A stretch of DNA of 64,000 nucleotides from Polaromonas sp. UBA5171 (GCA_002413395.1 DHWX01000125.1:5262-69261), one strand, 5' to 3'; counted from the first letter of the stretch, positions 35,789-47,229 are shown. Numbers and translations: made by a program. Notes: generated from the letters alone by a model not told the origin.

Positions 35789-36645
35789 CCAACCAGTTCA
35801 TTGGCCACCAGCGCGCCAATCACCAGCGCACCGCCAGTCAGCACATTCGGGCCGGGCACTTCGCCCGCGCCCAACCATGCCAGCAAAATACCAAAAATCA
35901 CTTCAAGCAGCCCCAGCAGCGCCACTTCCGGTGCCTTGAGCACCCGGGCACACAGCACCAGCAGCACGCAGGGAATGGCCAGTTGAAACAGCCCGAGCAG
36001 GGCCAGCAAGCCGATGTCGTGCGGCGTGGCCGCGAGAGGGAAAGACAGCGGCAAGGTCACCAGTGTCGAAATCACGGCTCCCAGCAGCACGGCCGGAACC
36101 AGGTCGATGTTGCGGCCCTGCGCGCGGCTGTGCTGCACCACTGTCCAGTTGCTGGCGGCAGCCAGCGGCACCATCAGGGCCACCAACGTGCCACCGAAGT
36201 TGCTGGCAAAGTCCAATTTTCCGGCATACATCCATGCAATTCCGACACTTGCCGTTGCAATGGCAACCCAGGTGCGCCCCGGAATGCGGTAGCCGTTGAC
36301 AACGCGGGCCAGCAAGGCGGTAAATAACGGGCCGAGTGACAGGGTAATCAGCACATTGGCCACAGTGGTGAGTGTCAGCGCCACCATGAAAGCGGTAAAC
36401 ATCACACTCCAGCACACGCCGGACAGCCACAGCGCCAGACCGGCGTGGCGAATTCGCGTGAACACCACCCGTCCCTGAAAAAATGGCAGTATCACCAGCA
36501 ACGAGAGCACCGTGAAAAAACTGCGCCAGAAAGTGATCTCAAAACTGTGGGCCGCCTCAAGACGGCGCGTGACCACACCTGCGACGGACCACAACAGGGT
36601 CACCAGCACCATCAAGGCAACCGCCCGGGAATGCGTCAGCTTCAT
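35764..36645 (-). CDS. EamA/DMT-family transporter
   Basis: 293 residues with about ten membrane helices and two EamA repeats; the second begins near WTVVQHSRAQG. Conserved features include LLWSVAGVVTRRLE at the N-terminus and APEVALLGLLEVIFGILLAW near the end. The substrate is not deducible; family members export amino acids or metabolites. Confidence 0.85.
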   Translation of the reverse strand: MKLTHSRAVALMVLVTLLWSVAGVVTRRLEAAHSFEITFWRSFFTVLSLLVILPFFQGRVVFTRIRHAGLALWLSGVCWSVMFTAFMVALTLTTVANVLITLSLGPLFTALLARVVNGYRIPGRTWVAIATASVGIAWMYAGKLDFASNFGGTLVALMVPLAAASNWTVVQHSRAQGRNIDLVPAVLLGAVISTLVTLPLSFPLAATPHDIGLLALLGLFQLAIPCVLLVLCARVLKAPEVALLGLLEVIFGILLAWLGAGEVPGPNVLTGGALVIGALVANELVGWRRRSCM

Positions 36646-36726
36646 GGCACAGCAAAACCCTAAACGGACCCAGCCCGCGCGCGCCGAACGCCGTCCTGCG
36701 AGGCTTTACAGCGTGCGCAGCATAGG

Positions 36727-36794
36727 GCCGTCTCAAGCAAGCACAGCCCCCTCGAGGGACCGCCCAGCACACCAAATAACAAGCGCGGGGACAA
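36727..36794 (-). repeat. Dispersed GC-rich repeat, copy 4
   Basis: On the minus strand it reads CCCCGCGCTTG, then a variable part, then CCCTCGAGGGGGCTGTGCTTG and a diverged GACGGCCC end. It lies between the EamA and typA genes and touches the typA stop. The rest of 36646-36795 shows no gene. Confidence 0.6.
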
Positions 36795-36795
36795 G

Positions 36796-38619
36796 TTAAC
36801 GGCCCGCACGCTTGCGCTCATGCTCTTTCAGGTAGCGCTTGCGCAGCCGGATGGATTTTGGCGTGATTTCAACCAGCTCATCGTCTTCAATGAACTCGAC
36901 CGCGTATTCCAGACTGAGTTGAATCGGCGGCGTGATCTTGATCGCGTCTTCCTTGCCGCTGACGCGGAAGTTGGTGAGCTGCTTCATGCGCACGGCGTTG
37001 ACTACCAGATCGTTGTCGCGGCTGTGAATGCCGACGATCATGCCTTCATAAACCGGATCTCCCGCCTTGACAAACATGCGGCCGCGATCATCGAGCTTGC
37101 CCAGCGCGTAGGTGACGATTTCACCATCATCCATGCTGATCAGCACCCCCGACTTGCGGCTTTCAATCTCGCCCTTGTAAGCCTCGTAGCCGTCAAAGAT
37201 GTTGCTGGCCAGACCGGTGCCACGCGTCAGGTTCAAAAATTCATTCTGGAAACCAATCAGCGCGCGCGCGGGGATGCGGTATTCGAGGCGGGTGCGGCCA
37301 CGACCGTCCGGTTCCATGTTGAGCAGCTCGCCCTTGCGCAAACCCAGCGCCTGCATCACGCCGCCCTGGTGCTCGTCTTCCACATCCACCGTCAGCAGCT
37401 CGATCGGCTCATGGCGTTCGCCATTGACTTCCTTGAACACCACGCGAGGCTTGGAAACGGCCAGTTCGTAACCTTCGCGCCGCATGTTTTCCAGCAGGAT
37501 GGTCAGGTGCAATTCACCCCGTCCCGACACCTCGTAAATGCCTTCTTCGTCGGTATCGCGCACGCGCAGGGCCACATTGGCCTGCAGCTCCTTGTCAAGG
37601 CGGTCACGCAACTGGCGGCTGGTGACAAACTTGCCCTCGCGGCCGGCCAGCGGCGAGTTGTTGACGCAAAAATTCATGGTCAGCGTTGGCTCGTCAATCT
37701 TCAGCATCGGCAGCGGAACCGGGTTGAGCGGGTCGGTCAGCGTGACGCCAATGTTGACCTGCTCGATCCCGCTGATCAAAACGATCTCGCCCGGTCCTGC
37801 CTCGGTAGTTGCCACACGTTCCAGACCATCAAATGTCAGGATTTGCTGGACCTTGGCCTTGCTCGATTTGCCGTCCGGACCTTCCATGACGAGCACTTCC
37901 TGGTTGGTCTTGATCGTTCCCTGGGTGATACGGCCCACGCCGATACGGCCCACGTAGGTCGAGTAGTCGAGTGAGCTGATCTGCAGTTGCAATGGCGCCG
38001 CCGGATCGCCAGTGTTGGCAGGCACATGCTTGAGCACCGTGTCAAACAGCGGCGAAAGATCCTTGCCCCACTGCTCGCCGGGCTCACCTTCTTCCAGCGT
38101 CGCCCAGCCGTTCAGGCCGGAGGCATACACCACGGGAAAATCAAGTTGTTCTTCGGTGGCGCCCAGCTTGTCAAACAGGTCAAAGGCGGCATTGATGACA
38201 TAGTCTGGCCTGGCCCCGGGACGGTCCACCTTGTTGACCACCACGATCGGCTTGAGACCCAGCGCCAGCGCTTTTTTTGTCACAAATCGGGTTTGCGGCA
38301 TCGGGCCTTCGACCGCGTCAATCAGCAGCATCACGCCATCGACCATCGACAGCGCGCGCTCAACCTCACCGCCAAAATCGGCGTGGCCGGGCGTATCGAC
38401 AATATTGATGTGTGTGCCCTGCCAGGTTACGGCACAATTTTTGGCCAGAATGGTGATGCCACGCTCTTTTTCAAGGTCGTTGTTGTCCATCACGCGCTCG
38501 GCAACTTTTTCGTTGCTGCGGAAGGTGCCCGACTGGCGCAGCAGCATATCCACCAGGGTGGTTTTCCCATGGTCAACGTGGGCGATGATGGCGATGTTGC
38601 GAATTTGTTTGTGACTCAT
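36796..38619 (-). CDS. typA: Ribosome-associated GTPase TypA/BipA
   Basis: 607 residues. The GTPase motifs are G1 [11 protein letters not shown]3 [10 protein letters not shown] and G4 NKVDRP. Domain II and the BipA-specific C-terminal domain with [12 protein letters not shown] follow. It binds 70S ribosomes and assists assembly of the large subunit in cold and stress. It is the last gene of the rimP-typA run, 38 bases after truB. Confidence 0.96.
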   Translation of the reverse strand: MSHKQIRNIAIIAHVDHGKTTLVDMLLRQSGTFRSNEKVAERVMDNNDLEKERGITILAKNCAVTWQGTHINIVDTPGHADFGGEVERALSMVDGVMLLIDAVEGPMPQTRFVTKKALALGLKPIVVVNKVDRPGARPDYVINAAFDLFDKLGATEEQLDFPVVYASGLNGWATLEEGEPGEQWGKDLSPLFDTVLKHVPANTGDPAAPLQLQISSLDYSTYVGRIGVGRITQGTIKTNQEVLVMEGPDGKSSKAKVQQILTFDGLERVATTEAGPGEIVLISGIEQVNIGVTLTDPLNPVPLPMLKIDEPTLTMNFCVNNSPLAGREGKFVTSRQLRDRLDKELQANVALRVRDTDEEGIYEVSGRGELHLTILLENMRREGYELAVSKPRVVFKEVNGERHEPIELLTVDVEDEHQGGVMQALGLRKGELLNMEPDGRGRTRLEYRIPARALIGFQNEFLNLTRGTGLASNIFDGYEAYKGEIESRKSGVLISMDDGEIVTYALGKLDDRGRMFVKAGDPVYEGMIVGIHSRDNDLVVNAVRMKQLTNFRVSGKEDAIKITPPIQLSLEYAVEFIEDDELVEITPKSIRLRKRYLKEHERKRAGR

Positions 38620-38657
38620 GCTTGACTTTCTGGAGACTTGGGAATTGCGGTACGGGG

Positions 38658-39692
38658 TTAATGTTGAAAAGGGAAACTGCCGACGCCGAATGGCACGGCC
38701 GTAAAGCTTTCTGGGAAAACCGGGGTGGTTTGCAGGATGTCCTGTATTTCAATCGGGCTCAGCAGACGCTGGGGAATCAGCTCATCAGCTGTGACATGGG
38801 CCGAACCCAAAAAAGCTCGCGGCTCAGCGCCATACACCTGCACCAGCGGCGCGTCAGGGCCCCACTGGCCGGGTCCACCGCGGCGGCGCAGGCCACTCAA
38901 AAACCGTCCTGCATTGTCGGCGTCCAATGTGACCGTCGGGAACGCGGCCACCAGTGACTGCACCGGCAGCAGGCAGGCTTCGCGCTGCGCCTCGGTCATG
39001 GCCCCCAGCGCGGGCAAGCTCACACACTGCGCTGCGCTGAAGCCACCCGTCTCCAGCCGCCGCAACGCACCCAGATACGCGCCGCAGCCGAGCGCCTCTC
39101 CAATGTCTTCGCCCAACGTGCGAATATAGGTACCCTTGCTGCAGCTTACTATGATTTTAATAGTTGCTTGTGCAGGTAAATTATTAGCCAGAGCCATATT
39201 CAGTTTGTAAATCGTGATGTAACGCGCTTCCCGCTCCACGTCTTGCCCCTGGCGCGCATATTCGTAGAGCGCCTTGCCGTCTTTCTTGAGTGCCGAATAC
39301 ATCGGCGGCACTTGCGTTTGTGGGCCAGTAAAGCGCTCCGTCATGGCCTGCAGCAGCTCGGGCGTAATCATCGGCACCGGGCGCATCTCAATCACGTCAC
39401 CCTCGGCATCGCCGGTGCTGGTTTTCTGCCCCAGCAACAGCGTCGCCTCATAGGTTTTGTCGGCATCGAGCTGAATCTGGCTGAACTTGGTGGCCGCGCC
39501 AAAGCACAGCGGCAGCACGCCGGTGGCCAGTGGATCAAGCGTACCGGTATGACCGGCCTTGTCGGCACGCAGCAACCATTTGACCTTTTGCAGCGCCTGA
39601 TTGCTCGACAGTCCCAGCGGCTTGTCGAGCAGCAGCACGCCATGCACGGGACGTCGCTGAATCTTTTCGCGGTGAGAGGAGGTTTGCGTCAT
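38658..39692 (-). CDS. truB: tRNA pseudouridine(55) synthase
   Basis: 344 residues. The catalytic Asp lies in GHTGTLDPLATGVLPLC, and KTYEATLLLGQKTSTGDAEG is the family's second block. The C-terminal PUA-like tail is longer than in E. coli (314 residues). Within the gene, 39151-39190 is AT-rich and matches the second repeat family; it encodes NNLPAQATIKIIVSCSKGTY, which still fits the fold. Confidence 0.94.
   Translation of the reverse strand: MTQTSSHREKIQRRPVHGVLLLDKPLGLSSNQALQKVKWLLRADKAGHTGTLDPLATGVLPLCFGAATKFSQIQLDADKTYEATLLLGQKTSTGDAEGDVIEMRPVPMITPELLQAMTERFTGPQTQVPPMYSALKKDGKALYEYARQGQDVEREARYITIYKLNMALANNLPAQATIKIIVSCSKGTYIRTLGEDIGEALGCGAYLGALRRLETGGFSAAQCVSLPALGAMTEAQREACLLPVQSLVAAFPTVTLDADNAGRFLSGLRRRGGPGQWGPDAPLVQVYGAEPRAFLGSAHVTADELIPQRLLSPIEIQDILQTTPVFPESFTAVPFGVGSFPFQH
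39151..39190 (+). repeat. AT-rich dispersed repeat, copy in truB
   Basis: The stretch GATTTTAATAGTTGCTTG aligns with 46744-46767 and 51052-51075 (consensus GATTTTRATAGYTGYTTGYG). Base composition is clearly AT-richer than the rest of truB. Confidence 0.5.
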
Positions 39693-39695
39693 AAG

Positions 39696-39766
39696 GTTTC
39701 GACAGGCTCAACGCGAACGGCTTTGCCACACGCGGTAGATACCGTTCACCCTGAGCCTGCCCGAGG
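39696..39766. repeat. Inverted repeat between truB and rbfA
   Basis: A left arm at 39696-39720 (GTTTCGACAGGCTCAACGCG...) and a right arm at 39742-39766 (CCGTTCACCCTGAGCC...) pair imperfectly over about 24 bases with a 21-base loop. The arms resemble the widespread TTCGACAGGCTCAG / CTGAGCCTGTCGAA repeat of Proteobacteria. No T tract follows. Confidence 0.6.
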
Positions 39767-39779
39767 GGAACGGTACGCT

Positions 39780-40148
39780 TCAGTCGTCCTGGGCGCGGGA
39801 AGAAACCGCCTTGGCGATCAGAGCGTTCAGGTCTGCCGCACGTTCGATAGTGCGGTCAAACTGGAAATGCAGTGTTGGCACCGTGTGGATCATCAGGCGC
39901 TTGAACAAGCCATTGCGCAAAAAACCGGCGGCCTGATTGAGCGCGACTTCGCACTCCTTCGGGTCGCCGACCAACACGCTGAAAAACACCTTGGCATGCG
40001 CGTAATCAGGCGTGACTTCCACTGCCTGAATCGTCACCATTCCCACCCGCGGATCTTTCAGTTCGCGCGCGATCAACTCGGTCAGATCGCGCTGGATCTG
40101 ATCGGCAACACGAAAGCCGCGATTGGGGGTGGATGACTTTTTACGCAT
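39780..40148 (-). CDS. rbfA: 30S ribosome-binding factor RbfA
   Basis: 122 residues with the KH-like fold. Family blocks are [24 protein letters not shown] and [15 protein letters not shown]. It helps mature the 5' end of 16S rRNA. The ATG at 40148 (MRKKSS) is 40 bases after infB; the frame is open further upstream but without family sequence. Confidence 0.95.
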   Translation of the reverse strand: MRKKSSTPNRGFRVADQIQRDLTELIARELKDPRVGMVTIQAVEVTPDYAHAKVFFSVLVGDPKECEVALNQAAGFLRNGLFKRLMIHTVPTLHFQFDRTIERAADLNALIAKAVSSRAQDD

Positions 40149-40188
40149 GGAATTGCACAAGGATGGGGGGTCTGAACGGCGGACCGTC

Positions 40189-43125
40189 TCAGAGCGTACG
40201 CGCAACCTCTTTGATCTCGAAGAACTCCAGCACATCACCTGCTTCAATGTCGTTGTAATTCTTGATGTTCAGGCCGCACTCAAAGCCTTCCTTGACTTCC
40301 TTGGCGTCGTCCTTGAAACGCTTGAGCGAGTCGAGTTCTCCGGTGAAAATCACGATGTTCTGGCGCAGCAGGCGAAGCCGTGCGGAGCGACGGACCACGC
40401 CCGAAGTGACCATGCAACCGGCAATCGAGCCAATCTTGCTGACCTTGAACACCTGGCGAATCTCGGCAGTCCCGATGACTTCTTCCTTCTTGTCGGGCGT
40501 GAGCATGCCAGACATGGCGGCCTTGAGATCGTCCACTGCATCATAGATGATGTTGTAGTAGCGAATATCAACACCGTTGTTCTCGGCTTGCTTGCGCGCC
40601 AGCGCATCGGCGCGGGTGTTGAAGCCAATCACCACGGCCTTGGATGCAATGGCCAGGTTGACGTCGGATTCTGAAATACCACCGACACCCGAATACACCA
40701 GTTGAACCTTGACCTCGTCGGTCGATAGTTTAAGCAGCGACTGCGCCAGCGCTTCCTGCGAACCCTGCACATCGGCCTTGATGATGATGGGCAGCATCTT
40801 GACTTCACCCGCAGCGATGTCAGAGAACATGTTCTCCAGCTTGGCAGCCTGCTGCCTGGCCAGCTTGGTATTGCGGAACTTGCCGGCACGGTAAGTGGCA
40901 ATTTCACGAACACGACGCTCGTCGGTCATGACCATGAAGTCATCACCGGCCTGCGGAACTTCGGTCAAGCCCTGGATTTCCACCGGAATGGAGGGGCCGG
41001 CGCTCTTGATGGGTTTGCCGTTTTCGTCAAGCATGGCACGCACGCGGCCATAGGTCGAACCAGCCAACACCACATCACCGGCCTTCAGTGTGCCCGACTG
41101 CACCAGCACTGTGGCAACCGGGCCGCGGCCCTTGTCGAGTTGGGCCTCAATCACCAGGCCCTTGGCCAGGGCATCAACGGGCGCCTTGAGTTCCATCACT
41201 TCAGCCTGCAGCAGCACCTGCTCGAGCAGGGTGTCAATCCCTTGGCCCGTATGGGCAGAGACCGGCACAAAGGGCGAATCACCGCCAAACTCTTCGGGTA
41301 CCACCCCTTCGGTCACCAACTCGCCCTTGACGCGCTCCAGATTAATCCCTGGCTTGTCGATCTTGTTGATGGCCACCACGATGGGAACGCCAGCTGCCTT
41401 GGCGTGCATGATGGCCTCCCTGGTTTGGGGCATCACGCCGTCATCGGCTGCCACCACCAGAACCACAATATCGGTGGCCTGGGCCCCGCGGGCACGCATG
41501 GCCGTGAAGGCTTCATGGCCTGGGGTATCCAGGAAGGACACCATGCCGCGCGGCGTTTCAACGTGGTAGGCGCCAATGTGCTGGGTAATCCCGCCAGCTT
41601 CACCAGCAGCCACCTTGGTGCGGCGAATGTAATCCAGCAATGAGGTTTTGCCATGATCCACGTGACCCATGACGGTCACCACCGGGGCTCTGGGAAGCGC
41701 CTCGGCTTGCTGGCCCTGCACGTCCTCGTCGGTGAACGCTTCTGGATCATCCAGCGCGGCGGTGATCGCCTTGTGGCCCATTTCTTCCACCAAAATCATG
41801 GCAGTGTCCTGGTCCAGCGGCTGGTTGATGGTGACCATCTGACCGAGCTTCATCAGGTGCTTGATCACTTCGGAAGACTTGACGCTCATCTTGTGCGCCA
41901 GCTCCGCCACGGTAATGGTTTCAGGGACGTGAACCTCAAGTACCTTGAATTCGGTCGGGGCGACAAAAGTCGACTCAGGGCGTGCCTCGCGGCCGGAACT
42001 GCGACGACCGCGCGGGCCGGCGCGGAAGTTGCCGCGTCCTGGCACCACCGGAGCCCCACGGCTCGGAATGCCTTTCTTCTTGGCCGCGTCATCTTTCCAG
42101 GTTGAAGACAGGTTTTCCGACTTGACTTCCTTTTTGCCGACAGCGCCCGGGGCCGCAGCGGAACCTGGAGCGCCCGGCTTGGCTGCTCCCGGCTTGGTTG
42201 CACCCGGTTTGACGGCCGCGCCCGGTACCACGACCGGTTTGTGCAAGGTACCCTTGACGGCAGCTTTCGGGTCGACATGGGGCACCAGCACGCGCTTGGG
42301 CGCAGACAGCATGGCCCGAATGTCCGCAGCTTCGGCTTCAGCCTTGCTGCGACGCTCCTGCAGATCCTGGGCTTTAGCGGCATCGGCCTGGAACTCGGCG
42401 GTCGCCTTGGCCTTGACGGCTGCAAGCGCTGCTGCCGCTGCGGGGGCTTTGCTGGCCTTTTCCTGCGCCACTGCATCAGCCGCTGCGGCTGCGGCTTCAG
42501 CTGCTTCGGGCTGGGCTACCTCTTTGGTTCTTCTGGAACTGGGCTTGGCTTTTTTGGCTGCTTCAGCGGCTTGGGCCGCCTCGGCGGCAGCCTGGGCAAT
42601 TTTCGCCGCAGCCTCCCGTTCGAGCTCGCGCGCTGCCTCTTTGGCATCCTGCTCTTCTCGCAAACGGCGCTTTTCCGTCAGCTCTTGCTCCTGACGGCGC
42701 AGCAATTCGGCATGCCGATTGGCTTCTTCTTCACGGCGAATCAGTTCGGTGTCATCAACCACTGGCGGCGGCGTGGCAGTAACCACGGGCGGCACCTCTT
42801 CGACAGGCAAGTCGGCGCCATCCTCGCGTTTGACGAACGTGCGCTTCTTGCGGACTTCCACCTGGATGGTGCGGGCCCTGCCGGTGGCATCAGCCTGCTT
42901 GATTTCACTGGTGGATTTTTTCACCAGCGTGATTTTCTTGCGCTCAGCCGTGACAGTGCCATGGCTGGCCTGCAGATAACCAAGCAATTTTTGCTTGTCA
43001 GCTTCGGACAGAGGATCGCTGGCCTGCGTCTTGGCGACACCTGCGCTGGTCAATTGCTCGATCAGGACAGTGGTGGATTTATTCAGTTCAGCTGCGAATT
43101 GAGCGACGGTAATGGTACTGGACAT
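40189..43125 (-). CDS. infB: Translation initiation factor IF-2
   Basis: 978 residues. The N-terminal IF2_N module ([15 protein letters not shown]) leads into a long Ala/Glu/Lys-rich linker (100-340) and a second IF2_N around residue 400. The G domain has G1 [13 protein letters not shown]3 DTPGHEAF and G4 NKID, followed by the C1/C2 domains that bind fMet-tRNA. It is 27 bases after nusA, the conserved order. Confidence 0.97.
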   Translation of the reverse strand: MSSTITVAQFAAELNKSTTVLIEQLTSAGVAKTQASDPLSEADKQKLLGYLQASHGTVTAERKKITLVKKSTSEIKQADATGRARTIQVEVRKKRTFVKREDGADLPVEEVPPVVTATPPPVVDDTELIRREEEANRHAELLRRQEQELTEKRRLREEQDAKEAARELEREAAAKIAQAAAEAAQAAEAAKKAKPSSRRTKEVAQPEAAEAAAAAADAVAQEKASKAPAAAAALAAVKAKATAEFQADAAKAQDLQERRSKAEAEAADIRAMLSAPKRVLVPHVDPKAAVKGTLHKPVVVPGAAVKPGATKPGAAKPGAPGSAAAPGAVGKKEVKSENLSSTWKDDAAKKKGIPSRGAPVVPGRGNFRAGPRGRRSSGREARPESTFVAPTEFKVLEVHVPETITVAELAHKMSVKSSEVIKHLMKLGQMVTINQPLDQDTAMILVEEMGHKAITAALDDPEAFTDEDVQGQQAEALPRAPVVTVMGHVDHGKTSLLDYIRRTKVAAGEAGGITQHIGAYHVETPRGMVSFLDTPGHEAFTAMRARGAQATDIVVLVVAADDGVMPQTREAIMHAKAAGVPIVVAINKIDKPGINLERVKGELVTEGVVPEEFGGDSPFVPVSAHTGQGIDTLLEQVLLQAEVMELKAPVDALAKGLVIEAQLDKGRGPVATVLVQSGTLKAGDVVLAGSTYGRVRAMLDENGKPIKSAGPSIPVEIQGLTEVPQAGDDFMVMTDERRVREIATYRAGKFRNTKLARQQAAKLENMFSDIAAGEVKMLPIIIKADVQGSQEALAQSLLKLSTDEVKVQLVYSGVGGISESDVNLAIASKAVVIGFNTRADALARKQAENNGVDIRYYNIIYDAVDDLKAAMSGMLTPDKKEEVIGTAEIRQVFKVSKIGSIAGCMVTSGVVRRSARLRLLRQNIVIFTGELDSLKRFKDDAKEVKEGFECGLNIKNYNDIEAGDVLEFFEIKEVARTL

Positions 43126-43152
43126 ATTTGGTTTTCCTGCTGGCCTCCATGA

Positions 43153-44673
43153 TCATTGCTCTGGGGTCGCTGCAGGTGCAGCGACCTTTGGAGCGTCATC
43201 GGTAAACCAATGCGCGCGCGCGGTCATGATCAGGGCCTTTGCTTCGTCCTCGGACTGGCCGGTGATCTCTATGAGTTCGTCCACAGCCAGATCGGCCAGA
43301 TCGTCACGTGTATGGACACCTGCTTCGGTGAGTTTGGCAATCAGCTCGGGGATGATGCCTTCAACGTCGCGCAGTTTCTGCGAAACACCTTCAACCTTTT
43401 CTTCCTGTGCTATTTCCATCGTGAGAAGAGCATCCTTGGCACGGGTACGCAGCTCATTGACGGTGTCTTCGTCGAATGACTCGACTTCAAGCATTTCCTG
43501 CAGCGGCACATAGGCCACTTCTTCGAGGCTGGTGAAGCCTTCGGAGATCAGGATGTCGGCGATTTCCTGGTCCACATCGAGCTTTTCCATGAACAGCTTG
43601 CGGCTGGCATCGGTTTCGCTCGCCTGCTTTTCGGCTGATTCGCTGGCGTCCATGATGTTGATTTTCCAGCCAGTCAACTCGGAGGCCAGCCGCACGTTCT
43701 GGCCACCACGGCCGATCGCAATGGCGAGGTTTTCTTCATCGACCACCACATCCATGGCGTGACGCTCTTCGTCGACGACGATGGACGACACATTGGCCGG
43801 CGCCAGCGCGCCAATCACAAACTGGGCCGGGTCTTCGCTCCACAGAACAATGTCCACGCGCTCACCGGCGAGTTCGTTGGTCACACCGTTGACGCGGGTC
43901 CCGCGCACGCCGACGCAGGTGCCGATCGGATCAACGCGCTTGTCATGCGACAGCACGGCAATCTTGGCGCGCGAACCCGGATCACGGGCGCAGGATTTGA
44001 TCTCAAGCAGACCCTGTTCAATTTCTGGCACTTCCTGACGGAACAGCTCGATCATGTACTCGGGCGCGGTACGCGACAGGATGATGGGCGCGCCACGCAG
44101 CGTGGTGTCAACTTCCATGATCATGGCGCGAACGCGGTCGCCGGAACGCAGGTTTTCCTTTGGAATCATGTCGCTGCGACGCAGGCGGCCTTCGACGCGG
44201 CCGGATTCGACAATAATGTCGCCCTTGTCCATGCGCTTGACGGTGCCAACAAAAATTTTGTCGCCGCGCGACATGAAATCAGTGAGCAGCATCTCGCGTT
44301 CCGCGTCACGGATTTTCTGCAAAATCACTTGCTTGGCCGCCTGCGCGCCAATGCGGCCAATCGGCAGGCTTTCAACCGGCTTTTCGATGTAATCGCCCTC
44401 TTCGATGTCGGCAATTTCGTCACGCGCGTCGCTCACCAGTTCCTCGGCTTCGGGATTTTGCAGACCAGCCTCGTCGGGAACCACCAGCCAGCGCCGGAAA
44501 GTTTCGTAGTTGCCGCTGTCACGATCCACCGCAACGCGTATGTCCACGTCACCCTGGTACACCTTCTTGGTGGCGGACGCGAGCGCGAGCTCGACAGCGC
44601 CAAAGACGACGTCACGCTCAACATTTTTCTCACGCGAGATGGCATCCACCAACATCAACAGTTCGCGATTCAT
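43153..44673 (-). CDS. nusA: Transcription termination/antitermination protein NusA
   Basis: 506 residues: the N-terminal RNA-polymerase domain ([23 protein letters not shown]), S1, KH1 and KH2 with [13 protein letters not shown] and [17 protein letters not shown], and two acidic C-terminal repeats. It controls pausing and termination. The start at 44673 follows the family; the frame is open 19 codons upstream. Confidence 0.97.
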   Translation of the reverse strand: MNRELLMLVDAISREKNVERDVVFGAVELALASATKKVYQGDVDIRVAVDRDSGNYETFRRWLVVPDEAGLQNPEAEELVSDARDEIADIEEGDYIEKPVESLPIGRIGAQAAKQVILQKIRDAEREMLLTDFMSRGDKIFVGTVKRMDKGDIIVESGRVEGRLRRSDMIPKENLRSGDRVRAMIMEVDTTLRGAPIILSRTAPEYMIELFRQEVPEIEQGLLEIKSCARDPGSRAKIAVLSHDKRVDPIGTCVGVRGTRVNGVTNELAGERVDIVLWSEDPAQFVIGALAPANVSSIVVDEERHAMDVVVDEENLAIAIGRGGQNVRLASELTGWKINIMDASESAEKQASETDASRKLFMEKLDVDQEIADILISEGFTSLEEVAYVPLQEMLEVESFDEDTVNELRTRAKDALLTMEIAQEEKVEGVSQKLRDVEGIIPELIAKLTEAGVHTRDDLADLAVDELIEITGQSEDEAKALIMTARAHWFTDDAPKVAAPAATPEQ

Positions 44674-44704
44674 TTCACAAGCCTGCCTTTCTAAATATCC
44701 TGAA

Positions 44705-45328
44705 TTAATTCTCTGCAGGAACACCGCCAAGCGGAGGAATCCTGGAATCTATTTTGGGTTTTCGCCCCTTGAAATCAACCACAGGTGCCAAGCGCGCCTG
44801 GTGGATTTCATCCAGCGTAAACCGCAGGGCCTGTAACGGCGCTGGAACCTTCTTTTTGCTGACCTTCTGTCCGGGTTTAACCACCGGTTCATCGCGCCAG
44901 ACGATCTGCCACCCGGCCGAACTTCCCTGAACACCCGTGGCGTCAACACGCTCCAGCGTGCCACGAAACTTCTTGCGATTCGCCGAGACAGTCGAGCCTG
45001 CGCTTGCAGCCGCTCCAATTGGCGCCTTCAGGGTGATGTCAATCAACTCACCCGCAAAACGCTCAAAATCCCTTTCACTGCGCAGCGGCCGATCTATGCC
45101 AGGGGAACTGACTTCCAGCCGTGCGTATTCGGCGCCTTCAACCTCCAGCACAAACTGCAGCTGGCGCGTGACTTTTTCGCAGTCTTCGGCATTGATGAAC
45201 CGTTCAAGCCCAGCGACATAGGGCATGTCAATCGTGACACGCAGCAAGCCACCGCCGGTCCGCTCGACATCGACCAGCTCGTACCCCAGCCCCGTCACAG
45301 TTTGCTCAATCGTCTCTTGCAAAGCCAT
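44705..45328 (-). CDS. rimP: Ribosome maturation factor RimP
   Basis: 207 residues, longer than the usual 150-200. It has the RimP N-terminal domain ([17 protein letters not shown]) and the block [26 protein letters not shown]. It is needed for 30S maturation. It begins the operon rimP-nusA-infB-rbfA-truB-typA; the promoter should lie within 45329-45360, before the terminator. Confidence 0.94.
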   Translation of the reverse strand: MALQETIEQTVTGLGYELVDVERTGGGLLRVTIDMPYVAGLERFINAEDCEKVTRQLQFVLEVEGAEYARLEVSSPGIDRPLRSERDFERFAGELIDITLKAPIGAAASAGSTVSANRKKFRGTLERVDATGVQGSSAGWQIVWRDEPVVKPGQKVSKKKVPAPLQALRFTLDEIHQARLAPVVDFKGRKPKIDSRIPPLGGVPAEN

Positions 45329-45365
45329 TCAGTTTTCAAATACCAGTCCGTAAAAACAAACGCCC

Positions 45366-45397
45366 AAAAAAAATGGGCGGTGAAAACCCGCCCATTT
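45366..45397 (-). terminator. Terminator after the ABC ATPase gene
   Basis: AAATGGGCGG and CCGCCCATTT form a perfect 10-bp stem with a 7-base loop. On the minus strand it runs into eight T residues (A on the plus strand at 45366-45373). It ends transcripts from the ABC gene upstream and shields rimP. The rest of 45398-45536 shows nothing else. Confidence 0.78.
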
Positions 45398-45536
45398 GGT
45401 CGTGAAGTGTGTATTGTAACGCGCTCAGTGCCCTGGATGCAAACAATTTTCGTGCCTGACTCTTCCCTGGATGCCTGAACGCCGCCATCAGTTTGTAGTT
45501 ATTTTTACTTATTGGCGCACATCCATCGCAAAATCG

Positions 45537-47225
45537 TCAACCCTGCGTCACCAACTCCCGGGTATAGGGATGACGTGGTGTATCCAGCACTTCCTGCACT
45601 GCGCCCGCCTCGACCACCTCACCATCCTTGATGACCATCACTTCATGCGCCATGGCACGAATCACATCAACGTCGTGGGTGATGAGAAGATAGCTCAAAC
45701 CACGCTCGCGCTGCAGGCGCTGCAGCAGCGCCAGCACCTGCTTCTGGATAGTCACATCCAGCGCGCTGGTTGGCTCATCGAGCACCAGCAGGCTGGGGTT
45801 GATGATGAGCGCGCGCGCAATCGCCAGGCGCTGGCGTTGGCCGCCCGAGAATTCATGCGGATAGCGTTGCAGCAAGCCGGGGAACTGCGCCTCGGTCATG
45901 CCCACATCCTCCAGGGATTCCAGCGCGCGGCACCGCCTTTGCGGCTGGCTCATGGCAGGCTCATGTACTCGCAAACCCTCTTCGACAATTGCTTCCACTG
46001 TCATACGGGGTGACAGCGAAGAAAATGGGTCCTGAAACACCACCTGGACCGCCCGGCGAATGGTCTTGTTGCGCGCTGCCTGCCTGCTCCAGGATTGGCC
46101 TGCTGCCTGCAATTGCCCGGAAAAGGGAAGCAAGCCCAGGCAGGCCAGCGCCAAAGTGGACTTGCCGGAACCCGATTCGCCGATCACGCCAAGGGTCTTG
46201 CCCGGAAAAATTTGAAAATTCGCATCCTGAACAGCAATGAACTCACCGCGTTTGAACCAGCCCCGGACGCCGGGAACGGCCACCGGGTAGGTCACACGGA
46301 TGTGGCTGGCCTGCATAACCGGTAAAGCATCCGCCGCCGCAGGCGCAACGTCAACGACATCACGCACTGGTTTGCTGTCGATGAGCCTGCGGGTGTAGGG
46401 ATGCTGTGGAACGGCGAACACGTCCGCTACCGACCCCTGCTCGACGATATGACCGTCTTCCATGACCGCAACGCGGTCCGCGAAGCGGCGCACCAGATTA
46501 AGGTCATGCGTGATCATGAGCACGGCCATGCCATTTTGCCGCTGCAACGCGCTAAGCAGGTCCAGTATCTGGCCGCGCAGGGTGACGTCCAGCGCGGTGG
46601 TTGGTTCGTCAGCCAGCAGCAGTTTGGGCTGGCACGCCAGCGCCATCGCGATCATGGCGCGCTGGCGCTGACCCCCCGAGAGCTGGTGGGGAAAGGAGCG
46701 GGCTCGCCGCCCGGCCTCCAGGATACCGGTATTTGCTAGTAATTTAATAGCTACTTGTACAGATTTTTCCTGAGTCAGACCGCGTTTTAGCTGTACAACT
46801 TCAGCAATCTGGTCGCCCACGCTGAACAAGGGGTTCAGCGCCGTCATGGGTTCCTGAAAAATCATGGCAATGTCGCGACCCCGAATGCCGCGCAAGGCGC
46901 GCTCCGGCATGGAAAGCAGCTCACTTGCGCCCTCTGGCCCGGTAAACAGCGCCTGACCGCTGACCTCGGCGTTTTGCACCAGCCGCAGCAGGCTCAGGGC
47001 CGTCACGGTCTTTCCCGAGCCTGACTCTCCCACCAGCGCCAGCCTTTCCCCGGGCGCGATGAAAAAATCAATGCCACGCACGACTTCCTTACCCGCAAAG
47101 GAAACCCGTAAATTTTTCACCTCCAGCAGCAACGAAGATGCACGTTCCGCCAACAGGCCGTCCTTAGGCGGAACAACCCCCTCGGGGGGCAGCGTAGTAC
47201 GCGAAGCGACAAGCGTGGGGGCCAT
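45537..47225 (-). CDS. Double ATP-binding protein of a peptide/oligopeptide-type ABC transporter (YejF-like)
   Basis: 562 residues with two ABC domains. Each has Walker A (GESGSGKT, GESGSGKS), a signature (LSGGQRQR, FSGGQRQR) and Walker B with DEP. The fused layout is that of YejF or Dpp/Opp ATPases for peptide import. No permease or binding protein lies nearby. The first 25 residues come from a dispersed repeat; family sequence begins at LLLEVKNLRVSF. A short segment at 46741-46780 also matches the AT-rich repeat. Confidence 0.86.
   Translation of the reverse strand: MAPTLVASRTTLPPEGVVPPKDGLLAERASSLLLEVKNLRVSFAGKEVVRGIDFFIAPGERLALVGESGSGKTVTALSLLRLVQNAEVSGQALFTGPEGASELLSMPERALRGIRGRDIAMIFQEPMTALNPLFSVGDQIAEVVQLKRGLTQEKSVQVAIKLLANTGILEAGRRARSFPHQLSGGQRQRAMIAMALACQPKLLLADEPTTALDVTLRGQILDLLSALQRQNGMAVLMITHDLNLVRRFADRVAVMEDGHIVEQGSVADVFAVPQHPYTRRLIDSKPVRDVVDVAPAAADALPVMQASHIRVTYPVAVPGVRGWFKRGEFIAVQDANFQIFPGKTLGVIGESGSGKSTLALACLGLLPFSGQLQAAGQSWSRQAARNKTIRRAVQVVFQDPFSSLSPRMTVEAIVEEGLRVHEPAMSQPQRRCRALESLEDVGMTEAQFPGLLQRYPHEFSGGQRQRLAIARALIINPSLLVLDEPTSALDVTIQKQVLALLQRLQRERGLSYLLITHDVDVIRAMAHEVMVIKDGEVVEAGAVQEVLDTPRHPYTRELVTQG
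46741..46780 (+). repeat. AT-rich dispersed repeat, copy in the ABC ATPase gene
   Basis: TAATTTAATAGCTACTTGTA aligns with the copies in truB and at 51052. It encodes part of the first ABC domain between the ATP-binding motifs. Confidence 0.45.
47150..47221 (-). repeat. Dispersed GC-rich repeat, copy 5 (5' end of the ABC gene)
   Basis: On the minus strand it reads CCCCCACGCTTGTCGCTTCG, then a core CTGCCCCCCGAGGGGGTTG, then CGCCTAAGGACGGCC. It encodes residues 2-25 of the ABC protein, and its first bases lie directly after the ATG. Confidence 0.75.
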
Positions 47226-47229
47226 ATAT

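Noticed and set aside
36820..37974. 384-codon plus-strand frame
   Set aside because: Antisense to typA; no motif of its own.
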